From Candidatus Fermentibacteraceae bacterium (GTDB lineage: Bacteria; Fermentibacterota; Fermentibacteria; Fermentibacterales; JCC-6), in the NCBI GenBank assembly GCA_021162285.1, contig JAGGYZ010000048.1, positions 1 through 17,354 on the forward strand: DNA of 17,354 nt, given 5' to 3'. A program made the translations under genes and the position numbers. Below the pieces are notes generated by a model. That model ran no database searches and was not told the DNA's origin. It was given only the letters and a program-made list of their open reading frames with translations. Positions 1 through 6,990 of this stretch are shown here, piece after piece. Each line of letters opens with the position of its first letter. Position 1 is the stretch's first letter.

Positions 1-2
1 GT

Positions 3-839
3 ACTTCACAGACCTCTCCGGAATTTGTTCCCATCTGTATGGCTGTTGCAATTGGTCTGTTCAGCGAAGACTTTGACAGCAGTGGAACCTGCGATATCAC
101 CGATGTGATGTCTTCCGCTACCACCTGGAACCGGTCTAATTCCTACGACATTCACATTACTTCTCCGGTTTCTCTGGGCACGGGAGGAAATCCTGCAGTT
201 GTGGCGGAGATCAACAACCACACAGGGTATGCCTTCAGATACGCCTCAGATGAACCGTCAATCTCACCTGACAGAATGATAATGTCCAACCATCACAGGG
301 TGCTTTACCCTCCTGTATCCTGTTACAGGTACAGCAGACTTCTGGATTCACTGGAAACCAATCCGGATGTTACGCTTGACCGTCTGTGGGGTTTTATGGA
401 AGCTGTAGGCGGCCCGCCGATACCAGGCGTGGGGGGCACACTGCAGACCATGATATTTATGCCGGAGCAGAAGAGAATAGGTCTTGCTCTTGCCTCTTCC
501 GGGGTGGCGTCGTACAGCAAAGACCCACAGTGGATAGAATGGTCGGACCTGTTTCCCAACCATGATCCTGAAGGTATACAAGACGGACCTGTTCAGACTG
601 CACAGCTCCGGGTTTACCCCAACCCGGTCTCTTGTGTGCTTAATGTTGCGGCATCCGCTTCCAGTGCAGATGAGCTTGTGCTGTTTGATGTAAGCGGAAG
701 AAAGCAGGATGTCTGCTTCAGTCAGACGGCAGACGGTCTGTTTACAGCTGATGTAACCGGCCTGAGTACTGGTGTGTATCTCATTGTAAACAATTCAGGT
801 GCAACACCTGAAACGGCGTCGCTGCTTGTTCTAAAGTAG
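3..839 (+). CDS. C-terminal part of a secreted C45-like / linear amide hydrolase with T9SS sorting domain (5' truncated)
   Basis: The frame is open from the first bases of the window, so the gene starts upstream; 278 codons are visible. The Met at 39 is probably internal. The visible hydrolase part carries the segment MSNHHR, followed by a Cys-x-Arg-Tyr motif and a segment of the type L-x-R-L-W-x-F-M. This resembles the second half of C45 / choloylglycine-type Ntn-hydrolases (TNHF...S..R...L), which cleave linear amide bonds. The catalytic N-terminal Cys would lie upstream and cannot be checked. From 603 to 836 there is a typical type A T9SS C-terminal domain: VYPNPVS near its start, LFDVSGR in the middle, GVYLIV near the end, and a final short strand ending in Lys. 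The protein is therefore inferred to be exported and processed at, or released from, the cell surface. The sorting-domain call is firm; the enzyme family call is moderate. Confidence 0.7.
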   Translation, partial: TSQTSPEFVPICMAVAIGLFSEDFDSSGTCDITDVMSSATTWNRSNSYDIHITSPVSLGTGGNPAVVAEINNHTGYAFRYASDEPSISPDRMIMSNHHRVLYPPVSCYRYSRLLDSLETNPDVTLDRLWGFMEAVGGPPIPGVGGTLQTMIFMPEQKRIGLALASSGVASYSKDPQWIEWSDLFPNHDPEGIQDGPVQTAQLRVYPNPVSCVLNVAASASSADELVLFDVSGRKQDVCFSQTADGLFTADVTGLSTGVYLIVNNSGATPETASLLVLK

Positions 840-874
840 TGCACTGCTTCACAAGTTATTTACGCGGCAGTTGG

Positions 875-905
875 TTGCCTCATCACGATGCAAGGTGTAT
901 ATAAT
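875..905 (+). promoter_or_regulatory. Candidate sigma70-type promoter for the AAA/DUF4143 gene
   Basis: A perfect TATAAT lies at 900-905. TTGCCT at 875-880 matches four of six bases of the -35 consensus, with a 19-bp spacer that is slightly long. Transcription would start near 912, inside the first copy of the 13-bp direct repeat, leaving a leader of about 70 nt before the ATG at 980. The -10 box is convincing, the -35 box less so. Confidence 0.5.
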
Positions 906-907
906 AA

Positions 908-953
908 GGGTATGTTATATACATCATGTGGTGGTAGTTGGGGTATGTTATAT
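908..953. repeat. Perfect 13-bp direct repeat, possible operator
   Basis: GGGTATGTTATAT occurs at 908-920 and again, identically, at 941-953. The copies are 33 bp apart start to start, about three helical turns. The first copy lies directly downstream of the TATAAT box and runs into ACAT, giving an imperfect palindrome (ATGT-TATAT-ACAT, 912-924). Spacing and position suit a pair of regulator sites on one face of the DNA controlling the ATPase gene, but no regulator is visible. This is an inference from layout only. Confidence 0.45.
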
Positions 954-979
954 TCTGATGTAATCGCGGGAGGAGCTGA

Positions 980-2344
980 ATGAAAAGGTTTGCCGAGGAA
1001 AACCTGGCCCGCTGGTTGAAGACACCCCACCGAAAGCCACTTGTGATTCGTGGAGCGAGACAAGTTGGTAAATCAACTCTTGTAAGGCAATTTGCAGAGA
1101 ATAATGGACTTCGGCTTTTCGAGGTGAATCTTGAAAGGTATCCTACTCTGCTTTCTGTTTTCAAAACAAATGATCCCGGCAGAATCATGAGGGAATTGGA
1201 ATATCTCTGCGGAAAGGGAAGTATTCGCACTGAAAAAGATCTCATCTTTCTGGATGAAATTCAAGCTATTCCGGAGGCTATTCAGTCTTTGCGGTATTTT
1301 TTTGAGGAGTACCCTCATATCCCTCTGATTGCAGCAGGTTCTCTTCTTGAGTTTGCACTGGCAAAACACAGTTTTTCCATGCCTGTGGGAAGGATACAGT
1401 ATCTCTTTCTGTATCCCATGAGCTTTGAAGAAGTGCTTGAAGCAATGTCTCAGGGTGACCTTCTTTCCCTCCTGAGAACATACAAGCTTGACGATACTTT
1501 TCCCGGTACTGCACATGCCCGGCTTCTGGAGTTGCAGAGGAAGTATTTTCTTACAGGTGGCATGCCTGAAGCCGTACAGCGATTTATTGAATCAGATGGG
1601 GATTTCAGTTGTGTAGCTGATGTTCACTCCTCTATCACGGAGACATACAAAGACGACTTTGCCAGGTATTCCAGCAGGTCGGCCCTGCAGATGATTCACA
1701 GGGTCTTTGAGTATGTGCCTCTTGGAATCGGTGAAAAGTTCAAGTATTCCAGTGTTAGTCCTGATTCACCGGCACGGGATGTACGCGCAGCACTTGAGTT
1801 GCTGGTGAAGGCTCAGCTGATAGTGAGGGCATACCACACTGATGGATCTGGATTACCTCTGGGAGCCACGATCAATAAGAGAGTATTCAAAACATATTTT
1901 CTGGATTGCGGTTTAGTGAACCATATGTGCGGAGTAACCAGAATATCGCTGGAAGACCTGCAGACTTTTATAAACAAAGGGAAAATTGCAGAACAGTTCA
2001 TTGCCCAGCATCTTTGCATTATGAGTAGAGCAACTGGTTTCAAGTCATTAACATACTGGCTGCGAGAGGGAAGAACAGCAAATGCAGAGGTTGATTTTCT
2101 GGTTCAGCTTGACCAGTCAGTAGTACCGGTTGAGGTAAAAGCTGGGAAAAGCGGATCTTTGAAATCTCTGCTTCAGTTTGTTTCTCAAAAGAATTGTACC
2201 AGGGCGGTGCGTTTCGATCTTAACCCGCCATCTCTGCAGCACATAAGTCACAGGCTTGCTCAAGCTGGTGCTGCTGTGCAGGTTGAATATGATTTGCTCT
2301 CATTGCCGTTGTATTTGATTGAGCAACTTCCGAGACTGTTTTAG
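980..2344 (+). CDS. AAA family ATPase with DUF4143 domain
   Basis: A 454-residue protein of the common AAA_14 + DUF4143 family. It binds ATP, but its biological role is generally unknown. Visible motifs are Walker A GARQVGKS (residues 25-32), Walker B LIFLDE (88-93), the sensor-like stretch LIAAGSLLEF (116-125) and the family motif YPMSFEEVL (145-153). The DUF4143 part follows from about residue 190. The C-terminus has E370-V-D372...E385-V-K387, which resembles a PD-(D/E)xK nuclease-like core, as is usual in this family. The length is normal and the protein looks intact. The ATG at 980 is chosen for the GGGAGGAG just upstream. The gene stands alone, with its own promoter candidate upstream and a convergent NFACT gene downstream. 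No convincing terminator hairpin was found in the 80-bp gap at 2345-2424. Such genes often occur as scattered paralogues. Confidence 0.92.
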   Translation: MKRFAEENLARWLKTPHRKPLVIRGARQVGKSTLVRQFAENNGLRLFEVNLERYPTLLSVFKTNDPGRIMRELEYLCGKGSIRTEKDLIFLDEIQAIPEAIQSLRYFFEEYPHIPLIAAGSLLEFALAKHSFSMPVGRIQYLFLYPMSFEEVLEAMSQGDLLSLLRTYKLDDTFPGTAHARLLELQRKYFLTGGMPEAVQRFIESDGDFSCVADVHSSITETYKDDFARYSSRSALQMIHRVFEYVPLGIGEKFKYSSVSPDSPARDVRAALELLVKAQLIVRAYHTDGSGLPLGATINKRVFKTYFLDCGLVNHMCGVTRISLEDLQTFINKGKIAEQFIAQHLCIMSRATGFKSLTYWLREGRTANAEVDFLVQLDQSVVPVEVKAGKSGSLKSLLQFVSQKNCTRAVRFDLNPPSLQHISHRLAQAGAAVQVEYDLLSLPLYLIEQLPRLF

Positions 2345-2424
2345 CAGATTGAACATCAGGGAACTGGAGTTTCACGGTCTCACCGAAGTTATCCCAAACA
2401 TCGTAACGACTCCGCGACCGGTTT

Positions 2425-3978
2425 TCAGGCTTCGGCGAAAAGTGTTTTTTCCCTTACATAAACAACCTGGCCCGGGCCACCGCCTTTCATTCGCCTGACG
2501 TACTTTACCAGGGTCCAGTCTACTGGAACCATACCGTTTGTGCTGCTGTGCTTTGCGGCAATGCGTGCTGCCTGATCAAGTACTGAAGCAGCGGGATTGT
2601 CAGCTCTACCGTCCCGTTTAAGGATAACATGGGCACCGGTGGCACCTCTCGCATGCAGCCAGATATCAGTTTTTGCAGCTATTTTGAAGGTAAGATGATC
2701 GTTCTGCTTCGCGTTTCTTCCCACCAGACATCTCCAGCCGTCTTCAAGGATGTACTCCAGAGGTGCACCTGTAACCTTCTTTTCTGTCTTCCCCAGTTTT
2801 TCAAGGTAGTGTGTTACTTCCCGGTCTGTGATTGTTTCCAGCTTCTGAAGAATGTCTGAAAGGTAGTCAATGCGCTCCATTCCTGTGAGCAACCGCTGCT
2901 CAAGACGGTTCTTTTCCAGATGTACTTTGCCTGCTTTTCTGAAGTACCTGTTTGCATTCTCAACGGGGTTCAGTGACTCCTTAAGTTTTATTGAGATCTG
3001 CACACCTTCCCAGTCTGTGAGCACAGCTTCTTTCATGCCTTTTCTCAGGTCTTTTTTGAAGGTCAGTATAAGGTTGCCCCAGCTTCGGAGTTCATCCGGG
3101 CTGGCCAGACGGTCAAGGGATTTATGCGAACTTTTTACCCGTTTGTTTTCCGAAGAAATGCGCTTTTTCAGAATTGTTCCCAGCTGAACTCTGGAGGGAC
3201 GGTATTCGCCGGATTTTTCACCTTCCGGCTTTTCCACAGGAGGTGCAAGGGGTTTCTGTATTGCAGAGCCCTCTCCAATACTGACTGGAATTTTCCCGAA
3301 TTTCGTCTGCCAGGGTTTAAATTCTTTTTCAAGAAGCTTGTGCGCAAGTTTCTTTACCGATTCTGCCGGGTTGCCGGTAGCAGCGAGGATTGACCGGGCG
3401 GAGGCAGGCCCCACCCCTTCCAGATTCTGATAAAGAAGCTTTGGCGTTACGTCTCCCTGAAGCAGTTTTTGTACTTTGTCTGATCCCCATTCATCCGCTG
3501 GAAATCCCGATGATGGTGGTGATTTGTAAACAACGCCTGGCGATACGGTTCTGAAGCGGTTTACTCCTGAGAGCACTTTTCTGAGGCTGGCAAGGATTCT
3601 GCTGTCTCTGGTTCTTACCAGTATGATGTTGGCGTTTCTTCCGGTTGCTTCAAAAACAAGCCTTATGCCGCCTGCATCGTAGGGGCTTCTTCCTGCAAAG
3701 TAGATCTCCAGCACTCTGTCTGTTCCCTGCTGAGTTATCCTCTCTACAGGTGCTCCCTTCAGATGGTGTTCCCACGATGGAGAGTCAGGTGGAACCGTTG
3801 AAGCTGTGTCTGTCCACCACAGGTCGGCCGAACCTGGTTTTGCGTGGAGATGAAGCCAGCCTGTGCCGAACCCCAGTGACAATGTAGATGAAGATGTCAT
3901 CCCCACTGCCCTGCAGGATCGGTGGCGGAGTTTTTCCTCTACAAGCGGTACAAGGGAACTGAGGTATATGCCTTCCAT
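2425..3978 (-). CDS. rqcH: NFACT family protein, RqcH / FbpA (fibronectin-binding-like) type
   Basis: RqcH-type proteins bind obstructed 50S subunits and recruit tRNA-Ala to add C-terminal Ala tails to stalled chains (bacterial ribosome quality control). Residue numbers are from the ATG at 3978. The N-terminal NFACT domain carries the Asp-Arg pair (residues 87-88, in GTDRVLEI) that corresponds to the essential D97/R98 of B. subtilis RqcH. A helix-hairpin-helix stretch follows (NLEGVGPASARS, about 185-196), then a charged, probably coiled-coil region (about 310-400). The C-terminal NFACT-R domain has LVGRNAKQND and DIWLHARGATGAHV (about 418-450). The family's usual PGSHV reads TGAHV here. At 517 residues it is slightly short for the family but has all domains. 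A TTG nine bases upstream (3987) is in frame, but the ATG gives the usual N-terminus (MEGIYLSSL). The ribosome-binding site is weak. It is transcribed divergently from the yicC run. Confidence 0.9.
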   Translation of the reverse strand: MEGIYLSSLVPLVEEKLRHRSCRAVGMTSSSTLSLGFGTGWLHLHAKPGSADLWWTDTASTVPPDSPSWEHHLKGAPVERITQQGTDRVLEIYFAGRSPYDAGGIRLVFEATGRNANIILVRTRDSRILASLRKVLSGVNRFRTVSPGVVYKSPPSSGFPADEWGSDKVQKLLQGDVTPKLLYQNLEGVGPASARSILAATGNPAESVKKLAHKLLEKEFKPWQTKFGKIPVSIGEGSAIQKPLAPPVEKPEGEKSGEYRPSRVQLGTILKKRISSENKRVKSSHKSLDRLASPDELRSWGNLILTFKKDLRKGMKEAVLTDWEGVQISIKLKESLNPVENANRYFRKAGKVHLEKNRLEQRLLTGMERIDYLSDILQKLETITDREVTHYLEKLGKTEKKVTGAPLEYILEDGWRCLVGRNAKQNDHLTFKIAAKTDIWLHARGATGAHVILKRDGRADNPAASVLDQAARIAAKHSSTNGMVPVDWTLVKYVRRMKGGGPGQVVYVREKTLFAEA

Positions 3979-4018
3979 TGTTTCCAATCTGTGTGCGACT
4001 GAACTGCTTTACCCCGGG

Positions 4019-4048
4019 AGTATCACAATTTTCGGAGTGCCGGGTCAA
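4019..4048 (-). promoter_or_regulatory. Candidate promoter of the NFACT gene
   Basis: On the minus strand, TTGACC (plus positions 4043-4048) is followed after 18 bp by GATACT (4019-4024). A TG one base upstream of the -10 box makes it an extended -10 type (TGTGATACT). Transcription would begin near 4012, giving a leader of about 34 nt before the ATG at 3978. It lies back to back with the yicC promoter, whose -35 box is about 25 bp away. Confidence 0.6.
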
Positions 4049-4073
4049 GCCGATGTAATCCTGGCGTGTTTAG

Positions 4074-4102
4074 TGGACAATGGGCCTGGCTGTATAGATA
4101 AT
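4074..4102 (+). promoter_or_regulatory. Candidate promoter of the yicC-gmk-coaB...glgA-tolC run
   Basis: TGGACA (4074-4079, five of six) and GATAAT (4097-4102, five of six) are separated by exactly 17 bp. Transcription would begin near 4109 with a leader of about 35 nt to the ATG at 4145. This is the best promoter seen upstream of the twelve-gene run, and no gap in that run is large enough for another intergenic promoter, so it may serve the whole run. Confidence 0.7.
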
Positions 4103-4144
4103 TAGATGTGTGCAGGTTTATTTTTACTGAGGGGATTGTTTTTT

Positions 4145-5011
4145 ATGGAATCTATGACCGGTTTTGGAAATAGTTCTCAGACTGTTGGAGTGTACAGAAT
4201 TACAGTTCTTGCAAAGTCGGTGAACAACAAGGGGCTCAGTTTGCATTTCAGGCTGCCGCGGGAGGCCGCCCATCTTGAGGAGGTTCTTTACCGCCAGGGG
4301 AAAGAACTGTTTTCAAGGGGCAGGGTAGATATAACTGTTACCGTGGAGTCCGATGCAGGAGTTTCCCTGCAGGAACCGGATCTGACTCTTGCCAGAGCAT
4401 ACCTGGACGGGGCTGATAAGCTTGTCAAAGAGTTTTTTCTTACTTCAAGTCCGGATGCTTTCAGACTGGTTACGCTGCCCGGTATGATGCGTGTTCCCGA
4501 CCCGTCTGACGGGGAAGGGTTTGACCAGAGCCTGATTTCTTCAGTTGAAGAGGCTTTTCAGCAGTTGCTTGTTTCCCGTCGCAGTGAGGGAGATGGTCTG
4601 GCTGCCATGTTCAGGGAAAGTCTGAACCGTATCGATTATCTTTCCGGACCCGTTGCTGAAGCACATTCCGAAAGGGTTGAACATCTCTTCAGCGAGAGGA
4701 AAAGAAGGATAACAGAGCTTATGGATGGGGTCTCTGTCGATGAAGGCAGGCTTGTTCAGGAGCTGGCTCTGTTGTCTGACAGAATTGATATAGCTGAAGA
4801 AAACCAGAGGCTTTCGGCTCACATTCAGTCTGGTCTTTCCGTTCTTGCAGACAACGGATGTGGTAGAAAACTAGGTTTTATCCTGCAGGAAATGCACAGG
4901 GAGCTGAACACAATGGGATCAAAAGTCGACAGTGTTGAGGCAGCTCACAGTGTTATAGAAATGAAGGACATTCTCGGAGGTCTCCGGGAGCAGGTTGCAA
5001 ATGTTCAATAG
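4145..5011 (+). CDS. yicC: YicC family endoribonuclease-like protein
   Basis: A 288-residue protein, the usual YicC length. It starts MESMTGFG (compare SMTAF/SMTAY in the family) and has SVNNKGLSLHFRLP in the SVNxR position. The diagnostic C-terminus is intact: DRIDIAEENQRLSAHI, then GRKLGFILQEMHREL-NT, and a final REQVANVQ. YicC proteins are reported to act on RNA (RNA turnover; the E. coli protein has endoribonuclease activity). An in-frame ATG at 4106 would add 13 residues, but it lies at or before the inferred transcription start and lacks a ribosome-binding site. The ATG at 4145 has GAGGGG about ten bases upstream. YicC next to gmk is a widely conserved gene pair. Its stop overlaps the next start by 11 bp. 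Confidence 0.93.
   Translation: MESMTGFGNSSQTVGVYRITVLAKSVNNKGLSLHFRLPREAAHLEEVLYRQGKELFSRGRVDITVTVESDAGVSLQEPDLTLARAYLDGADKLVKEFFLTSSPDAFRLVTLPGMMRVPDPSDGEGFDQSLISSVEEAFQQLLVSRRSEGDGLAAMFRESLNRIDYLSGPVAEAHSERVEHLFSERKRRITELMDGVSVDEGRLVQELALLSDRIDIAEENQRLSAHIQSGLSVLADNGCGRKLGFILQEMHRELNTMGSKVDSVEAAHSVIEMKDILGGLREQVANVQ
4986..4990 (+). promoter_or_regulatory. Ribosome-binding site deciding the gmk-coaB start
   Basis: GGGAG lies ten bases upstream of the ATG at 5001 but only four upstream of the in-frame TTG at 4995. The ATG is therefore the better start, giving an N-terminus of MFNSGILVVVAGPSG. The site lies inside the end of yicC, consistent with coupled translation. Confidence 0.6.
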
Positions 5012-6290
5012 TGGTATCCTTGTTGTTGTTGCAGGTCCGTCCGGTGCAGGGAAAACCACCCTTGCCCATTTCCTGGTGAACAGATTTCAAAACACGGAGT
5101 TTTCTGTTTCAACCACCACCAGATCACCGAGAGGTACGGAAATTGACGGGAAAGACTATTTTTTCGTAGACGATGATGAGTTTACCAGCAGGGTTAAAAA
5201 CTCTTTTTTTCTTGAGTGGGCGGAGGTTCACGACAACAGGTACGGTACAGAAAGCATCTGGGTTCGCAGGCAGCTGGGCCGGGGAAAAAATGTTGTTCTG
5301 GACATTGATGTGCAGGGTGCTGTACAGGTAAAACAGGCCATGCCCTCAGCTGTTCTGATCTTCGTTCTTCCCGCCGGTATGGATGTGCTTCGCAGCAGGC
5401 TTGAACATCGGAACACCGACTCGGGAAAAACCGTGGAGAAGCGGATGGAGGCTGCTGCAGGCGAGGTATCGTTCATGGGTGCTTTTGACTATTTCATCTG
5501 TAACGATGCGCTTGAGAAGTCACAGTCTGAAGTTGAGAGCATCTTTACGGCAGAGAAGTCGAAGCTTCAGAACATCGGATGGCCGGAACAGGCGCTTGAA
5601 TACCATCCCGGTTACATTGAGGGTCTGAGTTTCTGGCAGGGTAAACGCGTTGTTGTTTCTTCAGGTCCCACGAGAGAGATGATTGATGATGTACGGTTTG
5701 TTTCAAACCGCTCAAGCGGGTTAATGGGTGTTTCACTTGCAGAAGCTTTTCTTGCTGCCGGGGCGGATGTTGTTCTTGTAAGCGGGCCTGCTTTCCATGT
5801 GGACCCTCCTGGTTCTGTCCGGCTGGTACAGGTCACCGGAGCCGTGGATATGCTTGCGGCTCTGAAAGTGGAAGCACCTTCGGCGGATCTCCTTGTTATG
5901 GCTGCTGCAGTGGCGGACTATAAACCTGTTTCAATATCCCCAGGTAAGCTGAAAAGGGAGAAAAGGAACATTTCCCTGACTCTTGAACCCACACCTGACC
6001 TCACCGGGTCTGTGTCTGCTTTGTGCCCGGTGCTGTCTTTCGCTCTGGAGTACGGAGATGGAGCGGAAAGCAGAGCTGTGGCAAAGATGAAGAAAAAAGG
6101 GGCAAGTGCGATATTTCTTAACAGAGGAGACAGACCCGGGGTGGGCATGGAAACTGCATGTAACTCTGGTACGGTGTTTTTTGCTTCCGGTCGGGAAAGA
6201 GTAGAAATTCCCTGCGGCTCAAAGAAGTTTGCTGCTTTTGGTATTGCAGCAGCAGCAGGGCGGGAAATGAAGGAGCTTCAGAATGGCTGA
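5001..6290 (+). CDS. Guanylate kinase fused to phosphopantothenate-cysteine ligase (Gmk-CoaB)
   Basis: A 429-residue fusion in one uninterrupted frame. Residues 1 to about 188 are a complete guanylate kinase (GMP + ATP to GDP + ADP): P-loop GPSGAGKT (12-19), STTTRSPRGTE, DGKDYFF, EWAEVHDNRYGT, VVLDIDVQGA and the lid arginines in RLEHRNTDSGK. After a linker of about 25 residues, residues 214 to the end form a CoaB domain (4'-phosphopantothenate + Cys, CTP-dependent, in CoA synthesis). It has SGPTREMIDDVRFVSNRSSG with the key Asn at 236, then MAAAVADYKP, KLKREK at 316-321 (the flexible KxKK-type loop), and a final GSKKFAAFGIA. Both active sites look intact. The usual CoaC flavoprotein decarboxylase half of CoaBC is missing. 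The usual neighbour rpoZ is also absent between gmk and coaB. I read the codons across the junction (5580-5680) and found no frame break. The domain assignments are near certain; I do not know a described example of this fusion. Confidence 0.93.
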   Translation: MFNSGILVVVAGPSGAGKTTLAHFLVNRFQNTEFSVSTTTRSPRGTEIDGKDYFFVDDDEFTSRVKNSFFLEWAEVHDNRYGTESIWVRRQLGRGKNVVLDIDVQGAVQVKQAMPSAVLIFVLPAGMDVLRSRLEHRNTDSGKTVEKRMEAAAGEVSFMGAFDYFICNDALEKSQSEVESIFTAEKSKLQNIGWPEQALEYHPGYIEGLSFWQGKRVVVSSGPTREMIDDVRFVSNRSSGLMGVSLAEAFLAAGADVVLVSGPAFHVDPPGSVRLVQVTGAVDMLAALKVEAPSADLLVMAAAVADYKPVSISPGKLKREKRNISLTLEPTPDLTGSVSALCPVLSFALEYGDGAESRAVAKMKKKGASAIFLNRGDRPGVGMETACNSGTVFFASGRERVEIPCGSKKFAAFGIAAAAGREMKELQNG

Positions 6291-6990
6291 ACGCAGAGAT
6301 CCATTCTGGGATGTTGTTGCCAGTTTCGGCGTGGAAGAGGTTTTCGTGCTGCCTGAATGGATACAGCAGGAAGTTCAGCAGGACAGCGTTTCTTCTCCGG
6401 GCATAAAAGGTGATATGGAAGCACTTGAGAAGGAAATTGCCGGTTGCATGAAGTGTCCCCTGGGTGCAACCAGAAAAAACATTGTTTTCGGAGAGGGAAA
6501 CCCTGAGTCGGGTATTCTTTTTGTAGGAGAAGGCCCTGGCGCAAATGAAGATGAAACAGGAAGACCATTTGTAGGCCGTTCGGGAAAACTTCTTGACAGG
6601 ATATTTGCCTCAATAGGGCTGGACAGAAGCAAACTGTTTATTGCGAACATCGTGAAGTGCCGCCCGCCTGGCAACAGAACGCCGTCTGCTGAGGAAGCAG
6701 AGATCTGCGGCAGGTATCTTGAACGGCAGATCGAGATAATGAGACCGGGTATCATCGTTGCTCTGGGTGCAAGTGCTGCAAGAACTCTGCTGGGTACAAG
6801 AAAAGGAATAGGTCTTCTTCGGGGAGAGCTTCACCGGTACATGGATACTCCTGTTCTGGCTACCTACCACCCTGCGGCCCTTCTCCGGTCACCGGCACTG
6901 AAAAGACCAGTGTGGGAAGATATGAAAAGATTGAAATCTTTTATGGAACAAACCGGGCTTCCGCGTACCGAAGGAGAAACAAATGGCTGA
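6283..6990 (+). CDS. Family 4 uracil-DNA glycosylase (iron-sulfur type)
   Basis: A 235-residue protein that removes uracil from DNA, starting base-excision repair. It has the four Cys expected for the 4Fe-4S cluster: C55 and C58 (CMKC), C126 (KCRPPGNRTP) and C142. The catalytic motif is GEGPGANEDE (82-91), followed by TGRPFVGRSGKLLD, and the second motif is HPAALLR (196-202). About 45 residues precede the core, as is common in bacterial members. The ATG at 6283 overlaps the end of gmk-coaB by 8 bp and has AAGGAG (6270-6275) at good distance. It sits directly before dnaB, so repair and replication genes are co-transcribed. Confidence in the family is high; the lineage-specific role is not known. 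Confidence 0.93.
   Translation: MAERRDPFWDVVASFGVEEVFVLPEWIQQEVQQDSVSSPGIKGDMEALEKEIAGCMKCPLGATRKNIVFGEGNPESGILFVGEGPGANEDETGRPFVGRSGKLLDRIFASIGLDRSKLFIANIVKCRPPGNRTPSAEEAEICGRYLERQIEIMRPGIIVALGASAARTLLGTRKGIGLLRGELHRYMDTPVLATYHPAALLRSPALKRPVWEDMKRLKSFMEQTGLPRTEGETNG

Noticed and set aside
834..849. Hairpin across the stop codon of the first gene (6-bp stem, 4-base loop)
   Set aside because: It includes a G-U pair, is short and is not followed by a T-run, so it is not a convincing intrinsic terminator.
2345..2424. Possible bidirectional terminator between the ATPase and NFACT genes
   Set aside because: Only a 4-bp stem (2375-2385) and a 6-bp pair with a loop of about 40 bases (2383-2388 with 2430-2435) were found, with no T-run at the right place for either strand.
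4106..4144. Earlier ATG adding 13 residues to YicC
   Set aside because: It sits at about the inferred transcription start, has no ribosome-binding site, and the family begins near the SMTGF motif.
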